Shown here: piece after piece, positions 7,937-17,732 of the stretch
Position numbering within the stretch: position 1 is the stretch's first letter
Layout of the letters: each line of letters starts with the position of its first letter
Origin: an uncultured Planctomycetaceae bacterium
Lineage (GTDB): Bacteria > Planctomycetota > Planctomycetia > Planctomycetales > Planctomycetaceae
Direction: 5' to 3'
DNA length: 64,000 nt
Assembly: GCA_943787265.1 (NCBI GenBank)
Contig: CALSLT010000002.1
Coordinates: 124,001 to 188,000 of the forward strand
Made by a program: the position numbers and the translations under genes
The notes under the pieces: model-generated
Told to the model about the DNA's origin: nothing
Databases searched by the model: none
What the model saw: the letters and a program-made list of their open reading frames with translations, nothing else

Positions 7937-10315
7937 ATGTCTGACCAGTCTTCCAACTCGACTAGCCCTCAACAGGCTCCCGACGACACGATGTTTCGTG
8001 CGATCGTCGAAGGAGCGATCGAGGGAATTCTCATCCATCGCGATCAGAAACCGCTGTACGTCAATCCGGCCTGGGCACGACTGCACGGGCTGAAGGTCGA
8101 TGACGTATTGAAAATGGACGACGTCCTGCCGTTGATTCATGAATCTGAGCGGCCTCGAATTCTCAGCTACATGCAGCAGCGGATGCGCGGCGAAGCGGCC
8201 CCGACGCAATACGAGTATCGAGGCGTTCGTGCGGACGGAACGGTGTTCTGGCTGGAAAATCTCGTTCAGCAGGTCAACTGGTGCGGCGAGCCGGCGATTC
8301 AGGCGACGGTCATTGACATCACGCGCCGCAAGAAAGCAGAACAGGCTTTGCTACTCAGCGAAGCTCACTTTCGCAGCGGATTTGAAGATGGGCCAATCGG
8401 AGTCACTTTCGTCGATCGCAACCTTCATTTTATCCGAGTCAATCGAGCCTTCTGCGACATGACCGGCTACTCGGAAGACGAGCTTCTTCATCTGACAACG
8501 ACCGAGCTGACACTTCCTGAGGATCTGAATTCAGACTCACCGCAGCCTGACACGACAGCCAGCGAGTTTGCCAACTTTTCTGTTCGCAAGAAGTACGTTC
8601 GAAAAGACGGCGGCATCGTCTGGGTGCGTTTGTCGGCTCATTGGATCTTCGATGGCGACGGTGAATCGGCCTACCGCATGACGCTGGTCGAGAACGTGAC
8701 CGATCGTGTCCAGGCGAGACTTGCAGTTGAAGCCAGCGAACGTCGGTTTCGAAATCTGGTCGAAGGTTCGATCCAGGGAATCCTGATTCATCGCGATGAT
8801 AGACCGCTCTTCGTCAACGATGCCTGGTCGCAAATATTCGGCTACTCACCCGCCGAAGTTCGTGAAGCCTCAACGACGTTAGACTTCGCCGCTCCGGAAG
8901 AGCACGAAAGATTGCAGGGCTACCGTGAAGCTCGGATGACAGGTGACTCAGCTCCGACGCGTTACGAATACAAAGGCCTTCGAAAAAACGGCACGACAGT
9001 CTGGCTTGAGAACAATGTTCGAGTGGTGGATTGGGATGGCGGGCCAGCCATTCAATCTACGATTATCGATTGCACGCAACGAAAGCTGAGAGAAAAGGAA
9101 CTCGAAACTTTCAATCAGGAACTGGAACGTCGCGTCGTTGAACGAACAGCCGAACTGGAAGCCGCCAACGATCAGCTTCTCGGTGAAGTGACCGAGCGGC
9201 TGCGAGCAGAAACGAAACTTCGAGAATCACGCGCGCTCTACGAGTCGCTCGTCGAGACGATTCCGCTTTGCGTTGCCAGGAAAGATCGCGACGGAAAGTT
9301 CGTCTTTGTAAACCGTGCCTTGAGGGACACGTTTGGAAAAACACTCGAAGAAATCGTCGGGCAGGATGACTACGCTTTCTCGCCGAAAGATCTGGCGGAT
9401 CAATATCGAAAGGACGATCAGCGCGTCATCGAAACAGGCGAGCAACTGGACTTCGTCGAGACTTCAGAGTTCCAGGGAGAGGCCCGTCACATTCAGACGA
9501 TGAAGACTCCGATTCTTAACCTGGATGGAGAAATTTCAGGAACGCAGCTCGTCTTCTGGGATATCACTCCGCAGGTTGACGCGGCAGAGATCCGAAAGGT
9601 TGCGCAAGAAGAACTCGAGTTGCGCAATCGTGATTTGACGTCTCTTCTTTATGTGATCTCTCATGACCTGAAGGAACCCGTTCGAGCCATTCAGAGTTTC
9701 TCGATGCTGATCAGCCAGCAGGAAGACTCGCAGCTCGACGAACGAAATCGCGGTTTTCTGAAACGGGTGATCGACGCGTCAAGTCGGATGCAGGCTCTGC
9801 TTGATGATGTCCTTCTGCTGTCGCGGGCTCAAAGAACGGTTGATGCCTCAGAATTGGTCGACCTCGGAGAACTCGTCAGTAGCGTTCTCCAGATTCTTTC
9901 AGCAAGAATCGACGAGACGAAAGCGTCTGTCAAAGTGCACGAGCCACTTCCGGTCGTGCTGGGCGATCGCCGGTGGCTGATCCAGGCATTGCAAAACCTT
10001 GTGGCGAATGCGTTGAAATTCTCGCAGCCTGATGAGGCTCCCGATGTGGAGATTGCGACTGCCGATGCGTCTGAGCTTGCCGGCGCCGAGGCCGGCATCG
10101 TCGTTCGAGACAGAGGCATCGGTGTCGATCCTGAACACGCTGAAAGAATCTTTGATTTGTTTCAGCGAGCGGTCGGTCGCAACGTTGAAGGCACGGGGGC
10201 TGGACTTGCCATCGTTCGAGGCATCGCCGAACGACACGGCGGAGGGTGCCGAGTCATTCCTCGTGAAGGTGGCGGATCCGTCTTCATTCTGACATTCGGC
10301 TCAACCGAAGATTGA
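7937..10315 (+). CDS. Soluble multi-PAS sensor histidine kinase
   Basis: A 792-residue kinase with no clear membrane span, so probably cytosolic. Order: PAS1 (about 18-130), PAS2 (about 138-262), PAS3 (about 270-385), a coiled coil (about 390-430), PAS4 (about 430-550), a HisKA domain with phospho-acceptor His576 in SHDLKEP, and a HATPase domain with N box NLVANALKFS, G1 DRGIGVDPEHAERIF and G2 EGTGAGLAIVR. PAS1 and PAS3 are close copies of each other (both have EYRG/EYKG, VWLEN and IDxTxRK), suggesting internal duplication. HisKA type resembles phytochrome-like kinases (SHDLKEPVRAI). No receiver gene is adjacent, so the partner is unknown. Confidence 0.9.
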   Translation: MSDQSSNSTSPQQAPDDTMFRAIVEGAIEGILIHRDQKPLYVNPAWARLHGLKVDDVLKMDDVLPLIHESERPRILSYMQQRMRGEAAPTQYEYRGVRADGTVFWLENLVQQVNWCGEPAIQATVIDITRRKKAEQALLLSEAHFRSGFEDGPIGVTFVDRNLHFIRVNRAFCDMTGYSEDELLHLTTTELTLPEDLNSDSPQPDTTASEFANFSVRKKYVRKDGGIVWVRLSAHWIFDGDGESAYRMTLVENVTDRVQARLAVEASERRFRNLVEGSIQGILIHRDDRPLFVNDAWSQIFGYSPAEVREASTTLDFAAPEEHERLQGYREARMTGDSAPTRYEYKGLRKNGTTVWLENNVRVVDWDGGPAIQSTIIDCTQRKLREKELETFNQELERRVVERTAELEAANDQLLGEVTERLRAETKLRESRALYESLVETIPLCVARKDRDGKFVFVNRALRDTFGKTLEEIVGQDDYAFSPKDLADQYRKDDQRVIETGEQLDFVETSEFQGEARHIQTMKTPILNLDGEISGTQLVFWDITPQVDAAEIRKVAQEELELRNRDLTSLLYVISHDLKEPVRAIQSFSMLISQQEDSQLDERNRGFLKRVIDASSRMQALLDDVLLLSRAQRTVDASELVDLGELVSSVLQILSARIDETKASVKVHEPLPVVLGDRRWLIQALQNLVANALKFSQPDEAPDVEIATADASELAGAEAGIVVRDRGIGVDPEHAERIFDLFQRAVGRNVEGTGAGLAIVRGIAERHGGGCRVIPREGGGSVFILTFGSTED

Positions 10316-10337
10316 ACGGAACTGACGACGTCAAACT

Positions 10338-11135
10338 CTAAGTTGTCGACAGGAGTTCACGCACGTTGGTAGTGGCCTGCTGCCCGCATCCTGAACAGAC
10401 AATATCACTGCCACCGTGCCATTCATGATCGATATCTCGCATTAGAAGTGCGTTATCAAACGTGGCCGAACCATCTGGAAATGCTGCCCGATCATCGAAC
10501 AATGACGATTCGACTTTTGAAATCGATAATGGTTGAACCTGCCAGTTCGAGGCTCGTAGCTCAAGACCTTCAAACCGATTGCCTGATTTGTCCGGTGAGT
10601 AGCCGAGCGACCCTTTCTCGAAGAACTGCGATGCCGAATCTGTGGAGTCGAAAATCGAATTATCGGGAAGTGCTGACGTTTGGGAACCTTCCACGAGAAC
10701 GCGTGCCGAGCCGTCGAGACTCTGCATCTCAATTCGCAGTTGCTTCGCGGATTCCTGGGTTTCGAACCTGGCCCGCTGATGCACGCCGGGGAAAATACGC
10801 CCGCCAACAAGAGCGTTGAAGGCGGAAGATGTGTCCCGCCGAGGAACGAAGACGCCCGTGCGGACTCCGTCCTCAGCGTCCCACTCGACCGCGATTCGAT
10901 GAGCGGCGTTCTCTGAGCCGAAACCGAGAATCGCCGGAACGATTGCTGGTCGAACCTGCCGAAGACGAATCAGGCAGATTCCGGCGATTCCATATCCAGC
11001 GACCAGTTGCGGTCGAAACGGCGCCGGCAGGATTTCGGCAAGGACTTCCGGGTCGACTCGGTAATTCACCAGAATTCGACGATCAATGACACCGAGGATT
11101 GCAGGAAGACGCACTGAATTCTTCTCCTTGACCAA
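10338..11135 (-). CDS. DUF2071-like protein
   Basis: A 265-residue cytosolic protein. It carries the hallmarks of the DUF2071/acetoacetate-decarboxylase-like group: LVNYRVDPEVLAEILPAPF, YGIAGICLIRLRQVRP, ENAAHRIAVEW, VFVPRRDTSSAFNAL and GGRIFPGVHQRARF. The family fold is related to acetoacetate decarboxylase, but its function is not known. Only 22 bases separate its stop from the end of the histidine kinase gene on the opposite strand, so the two are convergent. Length fits the family. Confidence 0.75.
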   Translation of the reverse strand: MVKEKNSVRLPAILGVIDRRILVNYRVDPEVLAEILPAPFRPQLVAGYGIAGICLIRLRQVRPAIVPAILGFGSENAAHRIAVEWDAEDGVRTGVFVPRRDTSSAFNALVGGRIFPGVHQRARFETQESAKQLRIEMQSLDGSARVLVEGSQTSALPDNSIFDSTDSASQFFEKGSLGYSPDKSGNRFEGLELRASNWQVQPLSISKVESSLFDDRAAFPDGSATFDNALLMRDIDHEWHGGSDIVCSGCGQQATTNVRELLSTT

Positions 11136-11491
11136 AGACTGTGATGAAGATGAAACCGCCGGAAACTGGCTGGATTAACCGCCGGTCGATTCTCTGGTCA
11201 GAAGTTGGCGAAAGTCGTTCTAACTCATGAAGTCATCGAGACCTGCATCCACCGATGTCGATCGGTGTCAGTCACTCGCTAATTGACGTAACTCATTCTG
11301 ACGATGTTTCTTACTGCGAAGTGCCAAACGTTTTGTGAAGTCCGTTCGTACTCTGCTCTGCTTGAATGAGTGAGAAAACCCGGCAATACTGCCGCCCTTC
11401 AAATTTCAGGTGGCTAGGATGGTAGCCGGAGCGGATGGACGTTTTGTGAGGTGGAACCCTCCGAAAAGTTCGTAACAGAGAATGACTTCCA
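11136..11491. other. Intergenic region upstream of the DksA-like/lspA operon
   Basis: About 350 bases between divergent genes. No coding frame stands out. It should contain promoters for the DUF2071 gene and for the DksA-like/lspA operon, but none was placed. Confidence 0.45.
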
Positions 11492-11881
11492 ATGGCCTTG
11501 TCTAAAACGGAACTCGCCCAGTTTCGGAGCCGACTATTGTCACTTTCTGGCCGATTGCGGGGCGATGTTGACAACATTACCGACGGTGCATTCGGTCGTG
11601 AGGAAGAGTCTCGTACACCGACTCACCCGGCTGAGCTTGGCTCGGACAACTACGAGCAGGATTTTGCTCTCGACCTGATTCACAACGAACAGGAAACTCT
11701 GAAGGAAATCTCTTCAGCCCTGAAGCGAATCGAGGACGAATCTTTCGGCCTTTGCGAAGGGTGCACCGAAGAGGGCAAAACAGGGCGTAAAGCTCTGATT
11801 CCTAAGACCCGCCTGAAGGCACTTCCGTGGACTCGAAATTGCGTCGAGTGTGAACGGAAACGCGAAGCTCAATACACATGA
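11492..11881 (+). CDS. DksA/TraR-family zinc-finger protein
   Basis: A 129-residue protein with a helical N-terminal half, a central DNYEQDFALDL segment typical of DksA/TraR proteins, and a zinc finger with Cys pairs CEGC and CVEC separated by about 30 residues. Family members bind the RNA polymerase secondary channel and modulate initiation, often with ppGpp. It is shorter than E. coli DksA (151) and has an insertion (TEEGKTGRKA) in the finger, so regulatory strength may differ. The last bases overlap the lspA start by 4 nt (ATGA), so translation is coupled. Confidence 0.88.
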   Translation: MALSKTELAQFRSRLLSLSGRLRGDVDNITDGAFGREEESRTPTHPAELGSDNYEQDFALDLIHNEQETLKEISSALKRIEDESFGLCEGCTEEGKTGRKALIPKTRLKALPWTRNCVECERKREAQYT

Positions 11882-12489
11882 CACCAGTTCCTCGAAATCG
11901 CTACGTCTGGTTCTTCCTTCTCAGTATCGTTGGCCTGGCGATCGACCTTGGGTCGAAATCGGCAGTCTTCGGGAAACTTGGGTACCCCGGCGGCAGAAGC
12001 GATTGGACCTATGGATTCTTTGGTGACTGGGGCTCGACTTGCTTTCTGACGAGCATCAATGAGGGTGCTCTGTGGGGCATGGGCCAGGGGTATACCTGGC
12101 TGTTCGCGTTGCTCAGCATTGGCGCGGTCGCCGGTGTCTCGATCTGGCTGTTTGTTTATCGAGCTGCCCACAGTCTGTGGTTAACGATTTGCCTTGGTCT
12201 AATCATGGCCGGGACGCTGGGGAACCTCTACGACAGACTTGGCCTGCACGGCTGCGTAAGGCTCGACGGTTCAGCTATTTACGGCGTTCGAGACTTTCTC
12301 GCATTCACGTTTGGGACGTACCACTATCCCATATTTAACGGAGCGGACTGCTTTCTCGTTACGGGGGCAATCATGCTCGCGATTCAGTCATTTCGAGCTG
12401 AGCCAGCAATCGATCTCGTTGGCGAGTCTCAACCAGATGCCACTCCAACCGTGACGACCGGTAATTCTTCGCTTCAGAGCAACGCTTAA
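11878..12489 (+). CDS. lspA: Lipoprotein signal peptidase (signal peptidase II)
   Basis: A 203-residue inner-membrane aspartyl protease that cleaves prolipoproteins after lipidation. Four hydrophobic spans are visible (about 10-26, 75-95, 98-120 and 150-172). The two catalytic-Asp motifs are present: GNLYDRL (usual N-x-x-D-R) and FNGADCF (usual F-N-x-A-D). A polar C-terminal tail follows. The first loop is longer than in E. coli LspA. The start overlaps the stop of the upstream DksA-like gene by 4 nt. Many predicted lipoproteins in this window would be substrates. Confidence 0.92.
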   Translation: MTPVPRNRYVWFFLLSIVGLAIDLGSKSAVFGKLGYPGGRSDWTYGFFGDWGSTCFLTSINEGALWGMGQGYTWLFALLSIGAVAGVSIWLFVYRAAHSLWLTICLGLIMAGTLGNLYDRLGLHGCVRLDGSAIYGVRDFLAFTFGTYHYPIFNGADCFLVTGAIMLAIQSFRAEPAIDLVGESQPDATPTVTTGNSSLQSNA

Positions 12490-12651
12490 GGGCAGCCGAA
12501 TAGTGGCGCACTTGCTGTTTCGAGAAGTCGTCCATAGACTGCCCGGCTTGCTTCCGGCCCATTCCACAATCGTGGATTTTCGGCGAACCTCAAGTTGGTC
12601 CCAACAGGCGATCAACACACCCCATATTCGGTTTTGCACTCAGGTAGCGTA

Positions 12652-12867
12652 ATGAAGAAAGACATCCACCCGGCGTACCACGAAACTGAAGTTAAGTGCA
12701 GCTGCGGCAACACTTTCCAGACTCGAAGTACTGTCGAGAAACTTCAGATTGATATCTGTTCCGCCTGCCACCCGTTTTACACGGGAACGATGAAGTACAT
12801 CGACAGCGCCGGACGGGTCGAGAAGTTCCAGAAGAAGTACGACTGGGCCAATCGCAAGAAGAGCTAG
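12652..12867 (+). CDS. rpmE: 50S ribosomal protein L31 (zinc-binding type)
   Basis: A 71-residue protein of normal L31 length. It has the Zn-binding cysteines Cys16, Cys18, Cys36 and Cys39 in KCSCGNTF and CSACHPF, marking it as the C+ form. The start MKKDIHPAY is characteristic. L31 bridges the two ribosomal subunits. The prfA gene follows 251 bases downstream, as in many bacteria. Confidence 0.96.
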   Translation: MKKDIHPAYHETEVKCSCGNTFQTRSTVEKLQIDICSACHPFYTGTMKYIDSAGRVEKFQKKYDWANRKKS

Positions 12868-13118
12868 CTATCGAGGTGACAGACGAACTCCTCGCGGGAT
12901 GCTCAATTCTGAATTGAGAGCACCGTGAAGCCGCTGTTACCTCGTGCTTGGGACGCCTGCAGCAAGTTAGGTTGCTGCGCGGTTCTGCCCAGACGGCATG
13001 CTTGCTTCGCTTTGCATGCAAACGGGGAATCTTCACCAGAACAAACCGAGCCTGACACTCAATCACGTCGCATTCGGTTTTGAATTCCACCGTCCCCGTT
13101 GATTAAGGACCAGGTTCG

Positions 13119-14189
13119 ATGTTCCCCAGTCTGCAGGAAAAGCTCAAACGCTACGACGAGCTTGAGCAGCAATTGCAGGATCCTGAAGTCCTCACAAACA
13201 CGCAGAAGCTGCTCGACGTCCAGAAAGAATATGGTGGACTTTCGAAGGTTGCTCTGCGTACTCGAGAGTTCAATCAGCTCGAAGAAGACTGCGAAACTGC
13301 CAAGGAAATGTTTCAGGAAGAAACAGAATCCGCGGCACGCGAGTACGCTCGCGAAGAACTGGCCGATCTGACAGCTCAGTACGACGCCCTGCGGGAAGAA
13401 CTGGAAGACATCGTTCTTTCCGGTGATTCGCTGACCCGCGGAAGCTGCATCATGGAAATTCGAGCTGGAGCTGGCGGCGACGAAGCTGCCCTGTTCGCTC
13501 GCGATCTTTTCGAGATGTATCGGAGGTATCTCGAACTCCAGGGCTGGAAGTTCGAGATCATGGAAATGAACGCTTCGGAACTCGGTGGCATGAAAGAGGT
13601 CGTTTTGTCGATCTCTGGCGAAGGCTGCTTTCACCGGCTGCAGTTCGAAAGTGGCGGACACCGTGTCCAGCGAGTTCCTGAAACGGAAGCTCAGGGCCGC
13701 GTTCACACAAGTGCCGCGACGGTTGCTGTCATGGCTGAAGCCACCGATGTCGAAATTGAAATCGACGAAGCAGACCTGCAAATCGACACGATGCGTGCTG
13801 GCGGGCCCGGCGGCCAGAAGGTCAACAAGGTGGAAAGCGCGGTTCGCATCACACACATTCCAACCGGCATTGTCGTGAAGAATCAGGACGAGAAGAGTCA
13901 GCATAAGAATCGCGCAAAGGCGATGCGTGTTCTGCGAAGCCGGCTCCTTGAACAAAAGGAAATGGAAGCTGCCAACGCACGGGCAGAGCATCGTCGCACG
14001 CTGGTTGGATCCGGTGACCGGAGCCAGCGAATTCGCACGTACAACTTCCCACAGAACCGAATTACCGATCACCGAATCAACCTGTCCGTCCACAAGCTGG
14101 ATCAGGTTCTGCAGGGCAATATCGACGAACTTGTTGACGCTCTGCTCGACTTCGACCGGATGGAACGCCTCAAGGGCGGCGCAGAATAG
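13119..14189 (+). CDS. prfA: Peptide chain release factor 1
   Basis: A 356-residue class I release factor recognising UAA and UAG. The GGQ motif lies at residues 231-233 ([13 protein letters not shown]) and is the site methylated by PrmC, encoded next. The codon-recognition tripeptide of the PxT type is present (RVPETEAQG), which marks RF1 rather than RF2. Length matches the family. An AAGGA site lies about 8 bases before ATG 13119. prmC follows 27 bases downstream. Confidence 0.96.
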   Translation: MFPSLQEKLKRYDELEQQLQDPEVLTNTQKLLDVQKEYGGLSKVALRTREFNQLEEDCETAKEMFQEETESAAREYAREELADLTAQYDALREELEDIVLSGDSLTRGSCIMEIRAGAGGDEAALFARDLFEMYRRYLELQGWKFEIMEMNASELGGMKEVVLSISGEGCFHRLQFESGGHRVQRVPETEAQGRVHTSAATVAVMAEATDVEIEIDEADLQIDTMRAGGPGGQKVNKVESAVRITHIPTGIVVKNQDEKSQHKNRAKAMRVLRSRLLEQKEMEAANARAEHRRTLVGSGDRSQRIRTYNFPQNRITDHRINLSVHKLDQVLQGNIDELVDALLDFDRMERLKGGAE

Positions 14190-14216
14190 ACTGCTGCGTC
14201 GAATACGGAATACCCA

Positions 14217-15122
14217 GTGAGCAGCGAAGGGACTCCTGAAACTGCCGGTGCCGAAGAAGTCTGGACTGTTAAAAAAGTCCTCGACTGGACGATCGGGCAT
14301 CTGAAGCAGCACGGCAGCGAGTCGCCCAGGCTCGACGCTGAGATATTGCTGGCCCACGCCCGAGGTTGCCAGCGAATTCAGCTCTACACTCAGTACGACA
14401 CTGAACTCGAACCAGAAGAACGCGCGACGATGCGCGACCTCGTCAGGCGGCGAGCCACCTTGGAACCTGTTGCTTACCTCGTTGGTTTTCGTGAATTCTT
14501 TGGACTCGATTTCGAAGTAGAACCCGGCGTGCTGATCCCGCGCCCGGACACGGAAACTCTGGTCGTAACGGCTCTGGAAATTCTGAATGAACTTCCATCT
14601 GCAAACGTTCTCGACGTCTGCACGGGAACCGGATGCGTACCTGTTGCCATCGCGTCGAACTGCGAAACCGCATCCCTGACAGCCATCGAACTGGACGATC
14701 AAGTCCAGCGGATTGCACAGCGAAATATCGAGAAGCACGATCTGATCGGCAGGATTTTGCTGCTGCAGGGTGACCTGTTCAGTCCGCTTCCCGGCGACGC
14801 TTCGTTCGACGTGATCACGGCGAATCCGCCGTATGTGACGGATGAGGAAATGGATACACTTCAGCCGGACGTTCGGCTGCACGAACCGCAACTTGCGCTA
14901 CGAGGCGGAGCTGACGGACTGGACATCGTGAGACGATTGATTGCCGAAGGCAGCTCGTGGTTAGCGGACAGCGGAGCGTTGCTGCTGGAGATTGGTGAAA
15001 AGCAAAGCCCCGCCGTCACGCAACTGTTTGCTGATTCAGGCGAGTTCGAGCCTGCTCAGATCGTGAAGGATCTCGGAGGTCATTCACGAATCGTCTGGGC
15101 AAAAAAGAGACCGACGAGCTGA
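14217..15122 (+). CDS. prmC: Release factor glutamine methyltransferase
   Basis: A 301-residue SAM-dependent methyltransferase that methylates the GGQ glutamine of release factors. The N-terminal helical domain contains SPRLDAEILLAHA; the Rossmann domain has IPRPDTETLV, the SAM motif VLDVCTGTGCVPVAIA, and the catalytic NPPY (ITANPPYVTDEEM). The start codon is GTG at 14217. It follows its substrate gene prfA directly and precedes murA by 92 bases. The N-terminus carries about 15 extra residues compared with many homologs. Confidence 0.94.
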   Translation: MSSEGTPETAGAEEVWTVKKVLDWTIGHLKQHGSESPRLDAEILLAHARGCQRIQLYTQYDTELEPEERATMRDLVRRRATLEPVAYLVGFREFFGLDFEVEPGVLIPRPDTETLVVTALEILNELPSANVLDVCTGTGCVPVAIASNCETASLTAIELDDQVQRIAQRNIEKHDLIGRILLLQGDLFSPLPGDASFDVITANPPYVTDEEMDTLQPDVRLHEPQLALRGGADGLDIVRRLIAEGSSWLADSGALLLEIGEKQSPAVTQLFADSGEFEPAQIVKDLGGHSRIVWAKKRPTS

Positions 15123-15200
15123 CGTTTAGGGTTGGGTGGTTCTCGACCTGCCATCTGGCAAAACGGTGCGTCGAGACGCATCCTACGACTACTGACGATT

Positions 15201-15208
15201 GAGGAGGT
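15201..15208 (+). promoter_or_regulatory. Strong Shine-Dalgarno site of murA
   Basis: GAGGAGGT lies 6 bases before ATG 15215, which fixes that start over the second ATG at 15221. Confidence 0.75.
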
Positions 15209-15214
15209 CCAGGG

Positions 15215-16693
15215 ATGGACATGTTTGTCGTGCGGGGCGGAAAACCGCTGAAGGGGCGAGTTCGAGTCAGCGGATCCAAGAACGCGGCCTTGCCGATCAT
15301 GGCTGCATCGCTGATGGCTGATGGGCCGGTCACGCTGCACGACGTTCCCGATCTCGTTGATGTACGAACATTGTCGCAGCTTCTCGGCACGCTCGGCGTC
15401 ATCAGCGAACGACAGGCTGACAACGCACTTCGCCTGGAAGTAATTGACGACTCGCCCGTTGTCGCAGATTACGAACTTGTCCGCCGCATGCGCGCCAGCA
15501 TTTGCGTGCTCGGCCCGTTGTTGGCTCGACGGGGCAGGGCGACCGTGTCGTTGCCCGGCGGCTGTAATATCGGCGACCGGCCGATCGATCTGCACCTGAA
15601 AGGCCTGAAAGCTCTCGGAGCCGACATTCGAATCGAACGTGGCTATGTCATCGCAACTGCAAAGAAGTTACGCGGCGCGCGAGTGTTTCTGGGCGGCTCG
15701 TTCGGCAGCACTGTCACGGGAACTTGCAACGTGATGGCGGCAGCGGCGCTGGCCGACGGCGTAACTACGATCGAGTCGGCCGCGTGCGAACCTGAAGTTG
15801 CCGACTATGGCGACCTGCTCAACGCGATGGGTGCGAAGATCGAAGGGCTTGGCACGCCATTCCTGCGTATCGAAGGCGTGGAGTCTTTGGCAGGGGCCGA
15901 ACATCACGTAATTCCTGACCGCATCGAAGCGGCGACGCTGCTCATCGCCGGAGCGATCACACATGGCGAAGTCAGTGTTGAGAATGTCCGCACCGATCAC
16001 CTGAGCGCCGTACTCGACAAACTGAACGATGTCGGAGTCCGTATCGGAATTGCCGAAGATCCTGGCGGCTCAGATCGCAGCACACTGCACGTCCTCCCGT
16101 CGGAAAAACTGACGCCGACTGAGTGCTCAGCGTTGCCGTATCCAGGACTGCCGACCGACGTCCAGGCTCAGTTCATGGCGTTACTTAGCCGGGCGGATGG
16201 CATCAGTGTGGTTACCGACAAAGTCTTCCCCGATCGATTCATGCATGTTGCCGAACTTGTCAGACTCGGCGCGAGTATTCATCGGGAAGGTCAAAGTGCA
16301 ATTATCAGCGGCACTGAAAAGCTGCACGGCGCTTGCGTAATGGCTTGTGATCTTCGAGCCAGTGCGGCCCTCGTCCTTGCGGCAATGGCCGCCGATGGCG
16401 AATCGGTGATTCGTCGAATCTACCACCTCGACCGAGGGTACGAGCAGCTCGAGCATCGACTGAATTCTCTCGGGGCGGACATCCGACGCGTCAATGACTG
16501 TGCGGAAAATGTGCCAGCCAGCCTGAGGCTGACTCAACCGGTTGAAAACGCAAGCTCATTGGACTCGCCCTTTCATGCCGAAGGTGCCGTCAAACTGGAA
16601 GACGGTCGCCAGATTCGAGTCGACAGTGCAGAATCGCTTGCTCCGCTTCAGAGCCCAGCGGACGCGAAGGTGAAACAGGGGCCGGCAAGCTAA
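15215..16693 (+). CDS. murA: UDP-N-acetylglucosamine 1-carboxyvinyltransferase
   Basis: A 492-residue enzyme for the first committed step of peptidoglycan synthesis, transferring enolpyruvate from PEP to UDP-GlcNAc. Lys22 in SGSKNAALP and Cys117 in [13 protein letters not shown] are the expected catalytic residues; Cys at this site predicts fosfomycin sensitivity by family rule. The core ends near residue 425 ([17 protein letters not shown]). A polar tail of about 65 residues follows, which ordinary MurA lacks. Presence of murA agrees with peptidoglycan in planctomycetes. Confidence 0.95.
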   Translation: MDMFVVRGGKPLKGRVRVSGSKNAALPIMAASLMADGPVTLHDVPDLVDVRTLSQLLGTLGVISERQADNALRLEVIDDSPVVADYELVRRMRASICVLGPLLARRGRATVSLPGGCNIGDRPIDLHLKGLKALGADIRIERGYVIATAKKLRGARVFLGGSFGSTVTGTCNVMAAAALADGVTTIESAACEPEVADYGDLLNAMGAKIEGLGTPFLRIEGVESLAGAEHHVIPDRIEAATLLIAGAITHGEVSVENVRTDHLSAVLDKLNDVGVRIGIAEDPGGSDRSTLHVLPSEKLTPTECSALPYPGLPTDVQAQFMALLSRADGISVVTDKVFPDRFMHVAELVRLGASIHREGQSAIISGTEKLHGACVMACDLRASAALVLAAMAADGESVIRRIYHLDRGYEQLEHRLNSLGADIRRVNDCAENVPASLRLTQPVENASSLDSPFHAEGAVKLEDGRQIRVDSAESLAPLQSPADAKVKQGPAS

Positions 16694-17088
16694 TCGTCGA
16701 TCCTTGTTGAAAATCCCTGTTCACTGATTGACGAGCCAATTCGGTCCGTCCATAATCGTCGAACCTTTTCTCGATGACCTAATCGACGCACGTTCTGTGC
16801 ATCTCACATCTGTAGGCAGGTCATCAAGCATTTCGAGTGACGTTTCGTCAGCAATCAAAGTCATTGATCAGGTTCAAGTTGCGCCATTCTTTACGTTGGT
16901 GGACATTGTCGTCAGTGCCGATGTTGGACAATTCTTCAGTTTGGTCATGACTGATTCGTCGATTTTACAGTTCCTATCGTAGATCTGCGGGCGTCCGGCT
17001 CGTTTAACCGCTCCGGAAGCATCGCGCTATCTCACCGGCTGGCCAGCGGTTTGCGCTACCAGGCGGCTGCGAATATTGAGGTTATGCG
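16694..17088. other. Intergenic region between murA and the ArsR-type gene
   Basis: About 395 bases. One open frame at 16728-16982 (plus) starts with TTG, lacks a good ribosome site and resembles no protein I know, so it is not called. No repeat or terminator was recognised. Confidence 0.45.
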
Positions 17089-17562
<474 letters not shown>

Positions 17563-17591
17563 TCCTGATTCCGGTGCTCAACGACTCATTT

Positions 17592-17626
17592 AAGAGGCCG
17601 CTCAACAGGGCGGTCTCTTCTTTTTT
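17592..17626 (+). terminator. Rho-independent terminator
   Basis: AAGAGGCCGC and GCGGTCTCTT form a 10-bp stem with one wobble pair, followed by CTTTTTT. It ends the ArsR-type gene. Confidence 0.85.
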
Positions 17627-17732
17627 GTGCCGCACTTTGATAGAAGTCGCCCCCGCCTAGCGAGCATGCGCTCGCATTCTGCAGGGACCGCCCTGCGTTC
17701 AAAATTCGTTATCACGCTCACGGTGCAGACTC

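Noticed and set aside
12890..13060. Small palindromes between rpmE and prfA (CTCAATTCTGAATTGAG and GCAGCAAGTTAGGTTGCTGC)
   Set aside because: Short stems without T-runs; a terminator or regulatory role could not be supported.
13059..14891. A 610-residue open frame on the minus strand
   Set aside because: It lies opposite prfA and prmC, which are intact and recognisable. It has no start site or family features; codon bias of the real genes leaves the antisense frame open.
16728..16982. An 84-residue open frame between murA and the ArsR-type gene
   Set aside because: TTG start, no ribosome site, no recognisable protein and ordinary length for chance.
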